Numbered from the stretch's first letter, positions 15,291-23,829 are shown. The stretch: DNA of 24,352 nucleotides from an uncultured Pedobacter sp. (GCA_946478755.1 CAMLDJ010000056.1:1-24352); one strand, 5' to 3'. The notes: a model not told the origin generated them from the letters alone. Numbers and translations are program-made.

Positions 15291-15896
15291 TCATTTTAAT
15301 CCGGCGCGAATCGCCCTGGCCATCTTATCATGTTTCTCCAGTATGGGCAGCATTTTGGCAGCAAAATCTCTAATTTCAGGCCTTAAACTGCTTGCAGACC
15401 TGAAAAGATCCAGCGTTTTCACATGATCGTTGACCATCATGTCCATATAATGAACATCGAATTCCTTTCCGGAATATTTTTTCAGTGCTTCGACATGTGC
15501 TTTCACCTCCGGAAGATAGCCCTCAGGTACGAGTATCTTGAGTTTTCGCGCAATCATTTTCAGCTCCGTATTGGCCTTACTATGGTCAGCTACCATTTGC
15601 GCCGCAAATTTCTTTACTTCTGCATGAGCCGATTGCTTTAAAGCCAGCTTGCCCAACTCAACTTCTACCAAACCACCAATTGCTGCAGTATCAAGAAAAG
15701 CATCACCATCTTCATCTACCTTACTTAGATGCGTTATATTTCTTGGATTTTTTAGGGTGTCTTTCCGCTGAACCGAATCGGGATCGCCGGCAGAGGCACT
15801 GTCTAACTGCCTATTCCCCTCCTTGTCAGTACCCTGACAAGCCGCAAAACAGAGGCAGATCATCAGCATTAAAAAATTAGTTGTTGTCGTCTTCAT
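15291..15896 (-). CDS. DUF4142 lipoprotein
   Basis: 201 aa. A lipoprotein signal (MKTTTTNFLMLMICLCFAAC) puts lipidated Cys20 at the start of the mature protein. A polar linker follows, then a helical, ferritin-like DUF4142 domain from about residue 62: AFLDTAAIGGLVEVELGKLA, KKFAAQMVADHSKANTELK, FDVHYMDMMVNDHVKTLDLF. The spaced His and Asp residues (MVADH, VNDH) are typical of the family, and a metal role has been suggested but not shown. It sits 27 bp before ligD on the same strand and is probably co-transcribed with it. Confidence 0.88.
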   Translation of the reverse strand: MKTTTTNFLMLMICLCFAACQGTDKEGNRQLDSASAGDPDSVQRKDTLKNPRNITHLSKVDEDGDAFLDTAAIGGLVEVELGKLALKQSAHAEVKKFAAQMVADHSKANTELKMIARKLKILVPEGYLPEVKAHVEALKKYSGKEFDVHYMDMMVNDHVKTLDLFRSASSLRPEIRDFAAKMLPILEKHDKMARAIRAGLK

Positions 15897-15952
15897 CTGT
15901 CTATTGTTTATGATTATTAGATGGAACCTTTGATGATAGGGAACAGCAGCTG

Positions 15953-16600
15953 TTATATATTTGTTTTATACGGATTTTTATTGTCCAGCAGTCCTTTAAC
16001 CAGTGCTTTCCACTGCGGATAAGAAAAACCAAGCTTCGCTCCCCAGCCTACAAACATATTACGAATATTATCCATCGTATCTTCCGTATCGGTATTTGGC
16101 ACTTCATTTCTCCCATGTTCTTCCGCGTAAACGGTATTTTTTATGCGTTTAACCTGAAAGGTTGAAGTGGCCTCAGCCTGGAGAAAATGGGCCACATTTT
16201 GGTCATCACCGGAAGGATTGGCTGCAGGCCGTACGGTCAAACTCAATACTTCGGCCCCATCCTCCAGTTCATCCCTGATCTGTTCAATGACCACCCAGTC
16301 GTATCCCTTTCCTGCTTTTGTACCTGGCCCGGGGATATCAATCTTGATATGATCTCCGTCGGTAGCCTTACGCTGCACTTCTTTCCCCTGTGCATCGGTT
16401 AAAGAAAATGCCGACATTGGGACATCAGCAATTTCTGCCCAATGATTAACGTCCAGCAAACGCTCCTTAACGACCCTAAAAAAAAGTATGGCTTCCTCTT
16501 CAGATCCAAGTTCAGTCTTTTCTACCGCATTCATTTCAGTCCCGGTATGCTGTGCCGGAACATGATCCTTTCCAAAATCGTTTTCCATATTTGTTTCCAT
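15953..16600 (-). CDS. Conserved hypothetical soluble protein of the stress/LigD block
   Basis: 215 aa with no signal peptide. The N-terminal 35 residues are polar and disordered. Residues of about 36-155 look like a mixed alpha/beta domain (EEEAILFFRVVKERLLDVNH, then MSAFSLTDAQGKEVQRKATDGDHIKIDIPGPG split over two strands, and WVVIEQIRDELEDGAEVLSLTVRP). A short C-terminal helical part ends in FSYPQWKALVKGLLDNKNP. Relatives occur near LigD and stress genes in Bacteroidota to my knowledge, but I cannot name a function. The neighbours are a lipoprotein upstream and the DUF4142 gene 56 bp downstream. Confidence 0.7.
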   Translation of the reverse strand: METNMENDFGKDHVPAQHTGTEMNAVEKTELGSEEEAILFFRVVKERLLDVNHWAEIADVPMSAFSLTDAQGKEVQRKATDGDHIKIDIPGPGTKAGKGYDWVVIEQIRDELEDGAEVLSLTVRPAANPSGDDQNVAHFLQAEATSTFQVKRIKNTVYAEEHGRNEVPNTDTEDTMDNIRNMFVGWGAKLGFSYPQWKALVKGLLDNKNPYKTNI

Positions 16601-16646
16601 CGTTCTATGTTAGAAATAACTTTATCAGGCAAAAGGCACCAATGCA

Positions 16647-17297
16647 CTACATCGGTAAGAGGCCATCTTTAACCATCTGGTCTATCAATACCTTAGGGTA
16701 TGTCCTTACAAAATTATCAATGGAACCAGGGTTAACGGTTTCAGACTGTGCCGACCAGATCAGTTTATTGCTTCCGAGGTCGTACAGGTTGGTTTCCATA
16801 AAATACGTCTTGTCTGTTACATAGTAGCCGGGCTCATAAAATCTCGGTCCCCAATAATTGTAGTAACTATAAAATCCTCCATACCACCTGTAATAAGGGT
16901 AAGGCGAGTAAGACCTATATCCGGGAACATAGCGGGTTTCGCTTTCTTTATTAATCAACGATATGGTAAGAATAGCGTCGGCACCTGAATTCTTGATCCG
17001 AGACAGCAGCTGCTTTTCCGCTGGTATTTTTTGATAAAAATCAGGGCTGAAATAATCACTACCGCTTACCGTTTTGACATTTTTTAATAGTGCGAGCTCC
17101 GCTAGTCCCCTTTCCAACTCAGTCCTTACTTTCATATTCCTGGTCAGAGAGGCGATAAAAATTGTTTTGACAGTCAGCATTTTCTGTTTCGCAGCGGGAT
17201 CTACCCAGGATCCTGTAATTCTTGTGACCGGACTGCAAGACCATACCACCCCACTGATCAGCAGGATGATAAATAACTTTATACATTTCATAACCAA
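16647..17297 (-). CDS. Lipoprotein with a Tyr/Pro-rich central loop (DUF4136-like)
   Basis: 216 aa, or 214 from the second Met. The lipobox VVWSC places Cys21 at the mature N-terminus. The mature domain begins RITGSWVDPAAKQ and has MLTVKTIFIASLTRNMKVRTELERGLA, then ADAILTISLINKE. This pattern of a repaired-strand start and a variable C-terminal KLIWSAQSE resembles DUF4136-type lipoproteins. The family assignment is tentative. A striking insert of aromatic residues (YRSYSPYPYYRWYGGFYSYY) sits at about 127-160. The role is unknown, perhaps envelope stress. It lies 60 bp after the hybrid kinase. Confidence 0.65.
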   Translation of the reverse strand: MVMKCIKLFIILLISGVVWSCSPVTRITGSWVDPAAKQKMLTVKTIFIASLTRNMKVRTELERGLAELALLKNVKTVSGSDYFSPDFYQKIPAEKQLLSRIKNSGADAILTISLINKESETRYVPGYRSYSPYPYYRWYGGFYSYYNYWGPRFYEPGYYVTDKTYFMETNLYDLGSNKLIWSAQSETVNPGSIDNFVRTYPKVLIDQMVKDGLLPM

Positions 17298-17357
17298 TGT
17301 TTTACCTTAATAACATAAGGCTACTAAAAAGGTTTGAGTGTCATCCGTTCATAGCGA

Positions 17358-18968
17358 TCATCTGAATGGCAAAAGGATTTTAAAAACCGCCCCCTTGTCA
17401 TTTGTTGCCGTGATGGTTCCCCCATGAGCAGTAACGCATTGTTTTGCAATGGCGAGTCCAAGGCCCGTTCCGTTCTTTTTATTCATGGTAGTAAATGGTT
17501 CAAAAAGGGTTTTGATGATCCCCGCATCAATTCCCGGTCCATTATCACGGACCGTAATGGATAACTGACCCACTGTTTCACTAGCCCTAATTTCCAGGAC
17601 CGGATTCTCTACCTTTTTGTCGCATAACACCTCCAGCGCATTGCTAATCAGATTCATCATTGCCCGCTTGATCTTTCGTTCTTCAAGCTGCGCAACCAGA
17701 TCATCCGGAATGGATTGTTGAATGGGTATTCCTTGTTGGTTAGCAGAGCCGAGGGCAAGCTTAACCGCAGCACCAATTACATTCTTCAAATTTACGGCTT
17801 CCTTTTTAACCGGGCTTTCCCTGATAAAATCTAAAAAATCCTCAAATATTTCGGAAGCCTGCACGGCACATTCATCCAGCGCATTGATCAGTTCCTGTTC
17901 CCCGCTTTCCTCCCGCATCATGGCCGTAATCACTTTCATATTCTGAATGGGCGAACGCAGATCATGCATCACCATACCAATTGCTTTTCCGACAATAGAA
18001 AGCTTCTCCTTTTGGATTAATTGCTCATTTAATTCTGCATTTCTAATCGCCTGGGCAGCATTTTGCACAAACAGCTTGAGCAAATACATTTTCTCTGTTT
18101 TTAGTTTCTCCTGCTTTTGCAGCACCGCAAAAACCGAATAGCAGTCGAGCCTGGCCAAAACCAGCTCATCCAGCTGAACCACTTCGTCGGCTTTTATTTC
18201 AATGTTTTTCACCCTTAAGATTAATTCATCCAGGTTAATTCTTTCATCAATAGCCCCTATTGAAAGGATCTTTTCGTAGCTAAAATCATCGCTCAGCCTT
18301 CCCAGCAAAGCCATATCTGTTCCCACCGAGGCAGCCAGCTGTTCAAGAATATTTTTGAGCAGGGAATTTAACTGCAGTTCATTTAAACCGATGGATGAGA
18401 TGGATGCAATTAACTTCTCCAGATTGCGGAGCCTGTCGTAATCAGTTGCCGCTTTTGTTGCCAGTAAGACAATTTCCTCAGCAGCATATGGCTTACAATG
18501 ATAACCGACATTTTGCCCGGCCTGACCGACAATATCTTCTATAGTGCGGTCGCTGTAAGCTGTGATAAAAATAATTTCCGCCTGGCTGTCATGCCTACGA
18601 ATTTGCATCGCAGTCTCCAAACCGTCCCAACCCGGCATTCGGATATCCAGAAAAATGACTGCATAAGGATGGCCTTCCTGGATCGCTCTTTTAACCAGCT
18701 CTACGCCCTCCATGCCGTTAGCGGCTTTGTCTACCGTGAAAACAGGGATTTTAGAAGTCCGCGGCATTAATATTGGCTCTGGGGTATCAAACAAAATACT
18801 GGCTGCCTTACTGATATGAGTATCTGTTAAGGGAAGTTTTCGGGGCACCAGAATTTCTTCAATATTATCGCGCACCATTTCTTCATCGTCAATCACTAAC
18901 ACGGAGGTATTTACTTGGTTCATTATAAAATATTTAGGGACGGATTCTCGGACAAACTCAAATGGCAA
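17358..18968 (-). CDS. Receiver-GAF-like-histidine kinase (soluble)
   Basis: 536 aa from the first ATG. The ATG at 18921-18923 (MNQVNTSVLVIDDEE) is the likelier start, giving 521 aa and avoiding overlap with the gene upstream. The receiver domain carries VIDDEE, Asp108 in IFLDIRMPGWDG and Lys in YHCKPYA (first-ATG numbering). About 35 extra residues lie between the acidic pair and the Asp. A GAF-like sensor segment follows (about 195-315). The kinase core has MVMHDLRSPIQNMKVI with His335, N box MMNLISNALEVL, G1 DNGPGID and G2 GTGLGLAI. There is no membrane segment and no output domain. It may receive phosphate from the kinase encoded directly upstream. Confidence 0.9.
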   Translation of the reverse strand: MPFEFVRESVPKYFIMNQVNTSVLVIDDEEMVRDNIEEILVPRKLPLTDTHISKAASILFDTPEPILMPRTSKIPVFTVDKAANGMEGVELVKRAIQEGHPYAVIFLDIRMPGWDGLETAMQIRRHDSQAEIIFITAYSDRTIEDIVGQAGQNVGYHCKPYAAEEIVLLATKAATDYDRLRNLEKLIASISSIGLNELQLNSLLKNILEQLAASVGTDMALLGRLSDDFSYEKILSIGAIDERINLDELILRVKNIEIKADEVVQLDELVLARLDCYSVFAVLQKQEKLKTEKMYLLKLFVQNAAQAIRNAELNEQLIQKEKLSIVGKAIGMVMHDLRSPIQNMKVITAMMREESGEQELINALDECAVQASEIFEDFLDFIRESPVKKEAVNLKNVIGAAVKLALGSANQQGIPIQQSIPDDLVAQLEERKIKRAMMNLISNALEVLCDKKVENPVLEIRASETVGQLSITVRDNGPGIDAGIIKTLFEPFTTMNKKNGTGLGLAIAKQCVTAHGGTITATNDKGAVFKILLPFR

Positions 18969-20247
18969 ACTTAATCAGGGTTGTTGCCCCCATACCGGGG
19001 CCCTCGCTGTTGATATGAATTGCACCTGCGTGGCTCTCTATAATAGATCTGCAATTGTACAAGCCCAAACCAGTGCCCGTATTTTTGGTGGTAAAGCCAC
19101 GGTCAAAAAGACTGGCAGCTGTGGCTGAATCAAAGCCCTTACCGGTATCCTTAATGATCAGCTGCAGTAAGTTATTCTGCATCAACAATTCAATACTTAT
19201 CCTTTTTTCAGGGGCATCTAAATCTATCGCTTCAATGCTGTTCTTCAACAGATTTAAAATGACCTGCATCAACTTCGTCCGGTCTCCCTTAACCATAGGT
19301 TTCTGCTCGGCCGTATTAAAGCTAAGCGTAATGCCTTTCTTATCATAAGAGGCGAACAGCATAGACTGGCAGTCCTCGATGATTTCCTTCAGGTTAACCG
19401 GCTTGCGCTCAGGCGCACCATGACCCGTTACGTAATGACGCTGGATATTGAGAATTTCCTGAATGTGGCTGATGATATTCAACTGTTCAGTGATCGCGCG
19501 GTTGGTTTCTTCATAAGTGTCTTTTTGCGCTTTGGCAATTCCATCCATCAGATCCAGCAAGGCCCTGGCTTTCTGATCACCCAGCGCGGTAGCCAGTGCT
19601 GCCTGCTGGACTTTTAAAAAGCCGGCCACATTTTGCAGATTCTCTATATTGTTCTGCTCCATAGACCGGCTAAGCCGGGTCAGGTAGGAGCCGAAACCTA
19701 CAACTGCATTTCCTATGTCATGCAATACTTCTGATGCGATTTCAAACTTACCCTTGGCAACAGCACTGTCCAGATTGGCCTGCTGCATCGCCTGTTCTTC
19801 CAGGCGCTTACGGCTGAAATCCTCAAAGCTCATAATGATGCAATCCTCAAACATTTTGGTAACGCTAAACTGAAAATGCTTTTCACTCTGATCATGCGGA
19901 GGAGGCAGTACAAAACGGTGTAAATCGTTGTGTATAATTTGTCCTCTTGGCTGTTCCGAAGTACGGATTTTTTCTGACAGTCCCGGATAAATATGATCCA
20001 ATATGGGGTAAATGTTAGTGGCATCTACCTGGTAGATCTCACATAGCGGGTGCAACAGGGACTGCCCTATTAAGTTGAGTTGTATCACTTCTCCCTTTCC
20101 GTCGATTTCCACCAATCCAAGCGGGGCATAGGTAAAAATAGCATTAAATTTTTCATCGGAAAGGTCTGATTGCTGTTTCATGGGATGATTGCTTATCATA
20201 AAAAAATACGCATTAGCAGCGCATATCCCTAAACTTAATGTTTTCAA
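18958..20247 (-). CDS. PAS-domain soluble histidine kinase
   Basis: 429 aa from the first ATG; the Met codons at 20199 and 20181 (MKQQSDLSDEKFNAIF) give starts with a better PAS onset, and the last is my choice. The PAS fold begins FNAIFTYAPLGLVEIDGKGE. A coiled linker, FSRKRLEEQAMQQANLDSAV, leads to an unusual phospho-acceptor box, EVLHDIGNAVVGFGSYL (His176 in first-ATG numbering). The HATPase domain has LNLLKNSIEAID, DTGKGFD and GTGLGLYNCRSI. The HDIGN-type H box marks a distinct kinase group. There are no membrane segments. The gene is first in the minus-strand block and overlaps or closely abuts the receiver-kinase gene, which suggests a phosphorelay pair. Confidence 0.88.
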   Translation of the reverse strand: MKTLSLGICAANAYFFMISNHPMKQQSDLSDEKFNAIFTYAPLGLVEIDGKGEVIQLNLIGQSLLHPLCEIYQVDATNIYPILDHIYPGLSEKIRTSEQPRGQIIHNDLHRFVLPPPHDQSEKHFQFSVTKMFEDCIIMSFEDFSRKRLEEQAMQQANLDSAVAKGKFEIASEVLHDIGNAVVGFGSYLTRLSRSMEQNNIENLQNVAGFLKVQQAALATALGDQKARALLDLMDGIAKAQKDTYEETNRAITEQLNIISHIQEILNIQRHYVTGHGAPERKPVNLKEIIEDCQSMLFASYDKKGITLSFNTAEQKPMVKGDRTKLMQVILNLLKNSIEAIDLDAPEKRISIELLMQNNLLQLIIKDTGKGFDSATAASLFDRGFTTKNTGTGLGLYNCRSIIESHAGAIHINSEGPGMGATTLIKFAI

Positions 20248-20290
20248 ATTACATCTGGAAATATTTAAACAGTAAATTTTTACACTAAAA

Positions 20291-20321
20291 AAGCCGGGAC
20301 AGCTTTTACTGTCTCCGGCTT
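20291..20321 (-). terminator. Rho-independent terminator after the DUF1080 gene
   Basis: Arms AAGCCGGGACAG and CTGTCTCCGGCTT pair with one bulged base around a 6-nt loop, and the minus strand ends in TTTTTT. It lies 22 bp after the stop at 20343 and separates the porin/DUF1080 unit from the kinase block. Confidence 0.88.
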
Positions 20322-20342
20322 CTGTTGCTACACGCTAAGCTT

Positions 20343-21323
20343 TTACTTTGCGGGCGTAATTGTTATTTTTCTGAACTCGATCGGCATGTGATCTCCCTGC
20401 AGGTAAATCGGCCCCGGTTCACCTTCGTTACTATCTAAGGCCCCGCCGGTTATCCCAGGAATCTCCTGGTTGCTGATAATTGTTTTGCCATTCGCTACCA
20501 CAGTCACCATTCTGCCAACCAATGTAATGTCGTAAGTCTGCCATTGGCCTGGCCCAAGTGTTACCATCTCATTAGCAGTAAGGAAACCGTAGATTCCACC
20601 AAACAGCACACTGTTAGGATGTGCATCCTTCGGACTATCTTCTATTTGCGTTTCGTAACGGCCTCTTAAATATACACCGCTGTTCCCGCCTTTTTGATAC
20701 CTGAATTCGACCTGAAGTTTAAAGTCGTTAAATTTCTGCTCCGTCACCAGGTTTGAACCCGCCTTCGGACTGGTGAGAATACCCTCTTTTACCAGCCATT
20801 GGTTCGGACCGGTAGCTTTCCAGCCGGACAGGTCCTTTCCGTTGAATAAATTGATGGATTTGCCCCATACAGGTATTGCTGTCCTTTTTAAATAAGGTGC
20901 TTTTACGCCGGTCCAGCTATATTTCTTTCCTTCACTTGTTATCATGGTACCTTGAATTCCGGAGGCTGTCAATTCTCCCTGAATTACAAAATTTGCAGTT
21001 CCACGCTCCCATTGCGGTGGGATTTCAAATCTGAACTTGCCGTTATCAAATTTTAATTCGGCTACAGGGCGCGCGCTACCCGACGAAGCAACAAAATGCC
21101 CGACCAAAGTGCGGAAACCAGAAAGTTTAACTTCGAGCCAGGAAGGAACCGCTTTTCCGTTCTCATCAACAGTAAGGTCCCAGCGGCCAATCAGTTCTTT
21201 GGGATCGGCTGCCTGCTGTGTGTTGACCTGGCATTTTGCTGAAGCAAACAAACAGTTGGCAGAGCCAGTCACCAGCAGACAGCTCATACCCCATACAAGG
21301 ATTTTTTTACGCATACGAATCAT
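20343..21323 (-). CDS. DUF1080 (3-keto-disaccharide hydrolase-like) secreted protein
   Basis: 326 aa; a start three codons later (MRKKILVWGM) is equally possible. A signal peptide covers about 1-29. Residues 40-145 form an all-beta, lipocalin-like domain (LIGRWDLTVDENGKAVPSWL, GTMITSEGKKYSWTG). Residues of about 156-325 are the DUF1080 concanavalin-like domain: SINLFNGKDLSGWKA, WLVKEGILTSPKAGSNLV, FRYQKGGNSGVYLRGRYE and a closing PIEFRKITITP. DUF1080 proteins hydrolyse 3-keto-glycosides in some Bacteroidota pathways, but no oxidoreductase is nearby, so the activity is inferred. It lies 120 bp after the porin with no clear terminator between them, so the two probably form an operon. A terminator follows it at 20291-20321. 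Confidence 0.88.
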   Translation of the reverse strand: MIRMRKKILVWGMSCLLVTGSANCLFASAKCQVNTQQAADPKELIGRWDLTVDENGKAVPSWLEVKLSGFRTLVGHFVASSGSARPVAELKFDNGKFRFEIPPQWERGTANFVIQGELTASGIQGTMITSEGKKYSWTGVKAPYLKRTAIPVWGKSINLFNGKDLSGWKATGPNQWLVKEGILTSPKAGSNLVTEQKFNDFKLQVEFRYQKGGNSGVYLRGRYETQIEDSPKDAHPNSVLFGGIYGFLTANEMVTLGPGQWQTYDITLVGRMVTVVANGKTIISNQEIPGITGGALDSNEGEPGPIYLQGDHMPIEFRKITITPAK

Positions 21324-21443
21324 TATTTTTGAATATTATTTGTGTTTCTCGGTCTGGCCGAATTCCCGGCGTTGGCAAGAGATGACAAGATAAGATTTAT
21401 TTATTTTGTGTACAAGCTGCTGGCTGCGCATCCAGGATTCGGG

Positions 21444-23036
21444 TTAAGGTTTGCTGGAGAGGAAATCCGGACTAAACCTGATCATCAGGTAAGCCCATTT
21501 AGGTGTCTTATCGAACTCAGCGGCCGCTGCATCGTTTAGCGCCTGTCCTTTGGCAAATGGCATACTGGAAGTGGCCTTCATCATGGAATAACCCAATTCG
21601 ATATTGGTAAACTTGTTCATGCTATAATTCAGCAGCAGATCTGCCTCTTTACCAAGATTCCTGCCTACCAAACTTCCATCTGCTTTTTTCATATCCTGAT
21701 TCAGGCTGAAGGCATGCAGATCAAGACCAATGGCAAAAGTGTTGGCAGTATATTTCAATTTCACATAAGGGTTATTTAACCCCCCTTTTGGAGAACCACT
21801 GCCAGTATAAAAGTAATCCATATAACCCCAAAACTTATGTGGTGTACCATATAATGGGTCGAACGAATTATTTTTAGTCAATATGACATCGTCAGGCCTG
21901 GTGCCGGAAAGTACATCGTAACCAGGCGTGATGCTAAACAGCCCTTTTTGATAAGTTGCGGCCAGAGAGTAATGAAAGGCATTCATGCGATTGCCATCGC
22001 GGTCGTCGCCCGACTGCCGGTAGTAAGCAGCTTGTATCGCGACCTTACCAAGTCCGGATGTGTTGCCGAAAGTAGGATTTACCATGAGACCGTAAGTATA
22101 ACGGCTGTTGGTACCGTAGTTATAGGTATCTGACGGACTACCTGCGACAAATCGGCGACCATAAACATACCCGGCAGCAGGACTGCCAATGGAATCAAGC
22201 TTATATTTTCCAAAGTTATCGTTAAAGAACAGCGCTGAGACTTTGGTCTGCCTGAATTTCCTGCTGATGTACAAGCTGGTAAATGACTTGTAATTTTGGG
22301 TGGCACCGTTTGTACCCACGGGATTGCTATATACGGGAATACCTCCTTTGGCGCTGTTGTTAGCTGCATTACCTCCAGGCGCCAATGGGACCAAACCAGC
22401 TGGAAGCGGAACCACTGTACCCAAACTATTTTTTACAAAAGCCGGCAGGTTACCTGGCACATAATTGGTATTGGTTAGGCCGACTCCGTCTGAGTTTTGA
22501 TTATAAGCATACCCAAAATCTGCCTGCCAACCATGATGTAAAAGCTTTAACAAGGCCATATCGTGTCTGCGGCCCTGCTGCAGCCAGTCCAGGTTACCCA
22601 TCAGACGGGCATCGTCGTAGATTAGCTCCTGCCTCCCGATTTTGAAGGAGAGCTGGTCGACCAGTTTAAATTTAATATTGGTATCAGCCCTATTTGCTAA
22701 TGTCAGTTCGGCCCATCCTTCATGCAACATAAAGCGGTTCCCATCTACCGCAGATACGGTTGAAGCGTCCGCTCCCCATATCCTGACATCCTGAATGCTT
22801 ACACCGAATGTTAGAAAATCCCATTTATACCTAAAACTCAGCCGGGTTCGCTGCGAAATAAAACCCGCTTGTTTGGCGCCAGACGGCACCAGATTACCAT
22901 ATCCATCACGAATTTCGCCGCGGGGGCGTAATTGTCCTGCAAGACTAAACTGGGCTTTTACGGTATCGGATCGGAAGCTAACGGCGAGCAAAAATACCGT
23001 GCATACTACAAGTTTATTACGTACATTTTTATACAT
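21444..23036 (-). CDS. Alginate-export-family outer-membrane beta-barrel porin
   Basis: 530 aa from the ATG at 23034-23036 (MYKNVRNKLVVCTVFLLAVS), which gives a signal peptide ending at about TVKA. An upstream in-frame ATG at 23096 lacks this. The mature protein opens QFSLAGQLRPRGEIRDGYGN, the characteristic start of Alginate_exp barrels, followed by ISQRTRLSFRYKWDFLTFGV and the conserved IGRQELIYDDARLMGNLDW. Strands run to the end. Members form 18-stranded pores for anionic polysaccharides or other solutes; the actual solute is unknown. The gene is preceded by a long A/T-rich leader region and followed by the DUF1080 gene, so the pair may take up and split an unusual sugar. Confidence 0.9.
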   Translation of the reverse strand: MYKNVRNKLVVCTVFLLAVSFRSDTVKAQFSLAGQLRPRGEIRDGYGNLVPSGAKQAGFISQRTRLSFRYKWDFLTFGVSIQDVRIWGADASTVSAVDGNRFMLHEGWAELTLANRADTNIKFKLVDQLSFKIGRQELIYDDARLMGNLDWLQQGRRHDMALLKLLHHGWQADFGYAYNQNSDGVGLTNTNYVPGNLPAFVKNSLGTVVPLPAGLVPLAPGGNAANNSAKGGIPVYSNPVGTNGATQNYKSFTSLYISRKFRQTKVSALFFNDNFGKYKLDSIGSPAAGYVYGRRFVAGSPSDTYNYGTNSRYTYGLMVNPTFGNTSGLGKVAIQAAYYRQSGDDRDGNRMNAFHYSLAATYQKGLFSITPGYDVLSGTRPDDVILTKNNSFDPLYGTPHKFWGYMDYFYTGSGSPKGGLNNPYVKLKYTANTFAIGLDLHAFSLNQDMKKADGSLVGRNLGKEADLLLNYSMNKFTNIELGYSMMKATSSMPFAKGQALNDAAAAEFDKTPKWAYLMIRFSPDFLSSKP

Positions 23037-23078
23037 TTGAAAAGGTTTTTGATTGTTAAAGCGATGGAAAACTATCTG

Positions 23079-23107
23079 CCTCACCGGAAGTCCCAATTCC
23101 GGCGGGG
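23079..23107. promoter_or_regulatory. GC-rich hairpin in the porin leader
   Basis: Arms CCGGAA (23084-23089) and TTCCGG (23097-23102) pair perfectly around a 7-nt loop, and the stem can extend outward towards GCC...GGC with two imperfect pairs. On the plus strand it is followed by TATTTTTTG, so it could stop antisense transcription. On the minus strand it lies in the 5' leader of the porin, 48 bp before the start, and may affect its expression. Confidence 0.4.
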
Positions 23108-23138
23108 CTATTTTTTGTGGTTATATTTTCTTCATAAG

Positions 23139-23160
23139 CAAATATCTATTTTTCATGAAA
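23139..23160 (-). promoter_or_regulatory. Candidate -7 element and adjacent palindrome upstream of the porin
   Basis: Minus-strand GATATTTG (23139-23146) matches TAnnTTTG at all but the first base. The 10-bp palindrome TTTCATGAAA (23151-23160) lies 4 bp upstream, where an operator would sit. No TTTG is found at the -33 distance. A second, exact TATATTTG occurs at 23258-23265 and could give a longer leader of about 215 nt. Confidence 0.35.
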
Positions 23161-23679
23161 CACCGGGTTTAATTGGCATAAATATATAATTTTTAATATA
23201 AAATAACAATTAAACACAAACAAAACACCAAAAATATAGGACATATATCATATATTTCAAATATAAAGACCAATAAAACATAAAAAAAAGAGATATAATG
23301 ATAAAATATTCAACAAAAACATTTATAAACAATATAATATTAACTTTTCATATTACAAATAGCATCTAAAATTCAAAATAAACAACTTAATTTTAGAAAA
23401 ACACCGATTAATAAAATAAAATCAGTCAAAAATCAAGACTAAAACCACATAAAATCCATAGATAAAAAAAACACCTTCATTAAAAAATCACAGAAAACCT
23501 AAAAAAGGCAAGCTACAATTTACTAATAATTAAAAATACAATATACTTACCTGCTCTTTAGGGATGAAGAGCCATGTCTCGTCCTAAAAAAGCTATACGC
23601 CAAACTTATTAATACTTAATAGTACCTGCACAATTTCAAAAGAGGTAAAAGGCAATAAATTTGGGTGTTTTGTATTTAG

Positions 23680-23796
23680 AATCCTTCAAAAAAAGAAGTT
23701 GTTGCGGAGGCAGAACGTGAGGAGAATTTGACCCTTGTATGTGAACGGCATGGAATAAGCAGGAAGCGAAGCTTAGCATCGTTCCCTACCGGATGA
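23680..23796 (+). pseudogene. Possible transposase N-terminal remnant
   Basis: A short plus-strand frame without a start codon, closed by stops on both sides, reads EVVAEAEREENLTLVCERHG followed by ISRK. This resembles the N-terminal helix-turn-helix of IS3/IS481-type transposases (usual form: ...LCREHGISRKTxYxW). After ISRK the resemblance is lost. There are no inverted repeats or further transposase frames nearby. In another frame, 23763-23837 contains SIVPYRMMASPNYYLIYF, faintly like a WYL domain core. Both may be decayed fragments or chance. Confidence 0.3.
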
Positions 23797-23829
23797 TGGC
23801 GAGTCCAAATTATTACCTGATATACTTTG

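Larger units (their letters stand above)
23037..23829. other. Long gene-free, very A/T-rich region
   Basis: About 790 bases without a credible intact gene. The part nearest the porin (23037-23110) is a leader with a GC-rich hairpin. From about 23170 to 23545 the plus strand is strikingly rich in A and poor in G, with dense stops in all frames. A small hairpin, GCTCTT-TAGGGATG-AAGAGC, lies at 23553-23572. Composition returns to normal by about 23690, where a possible transposase remnant occurs. Confidence 0.7.

Noticed and set aside
23037..23829. Riboswitch, tRNA or other structured RNA gene in the gene-free region
   Set aside because: Apart from two small hairpins I found no clover-leaf, conserved riboswitch core or rRNA sequence.
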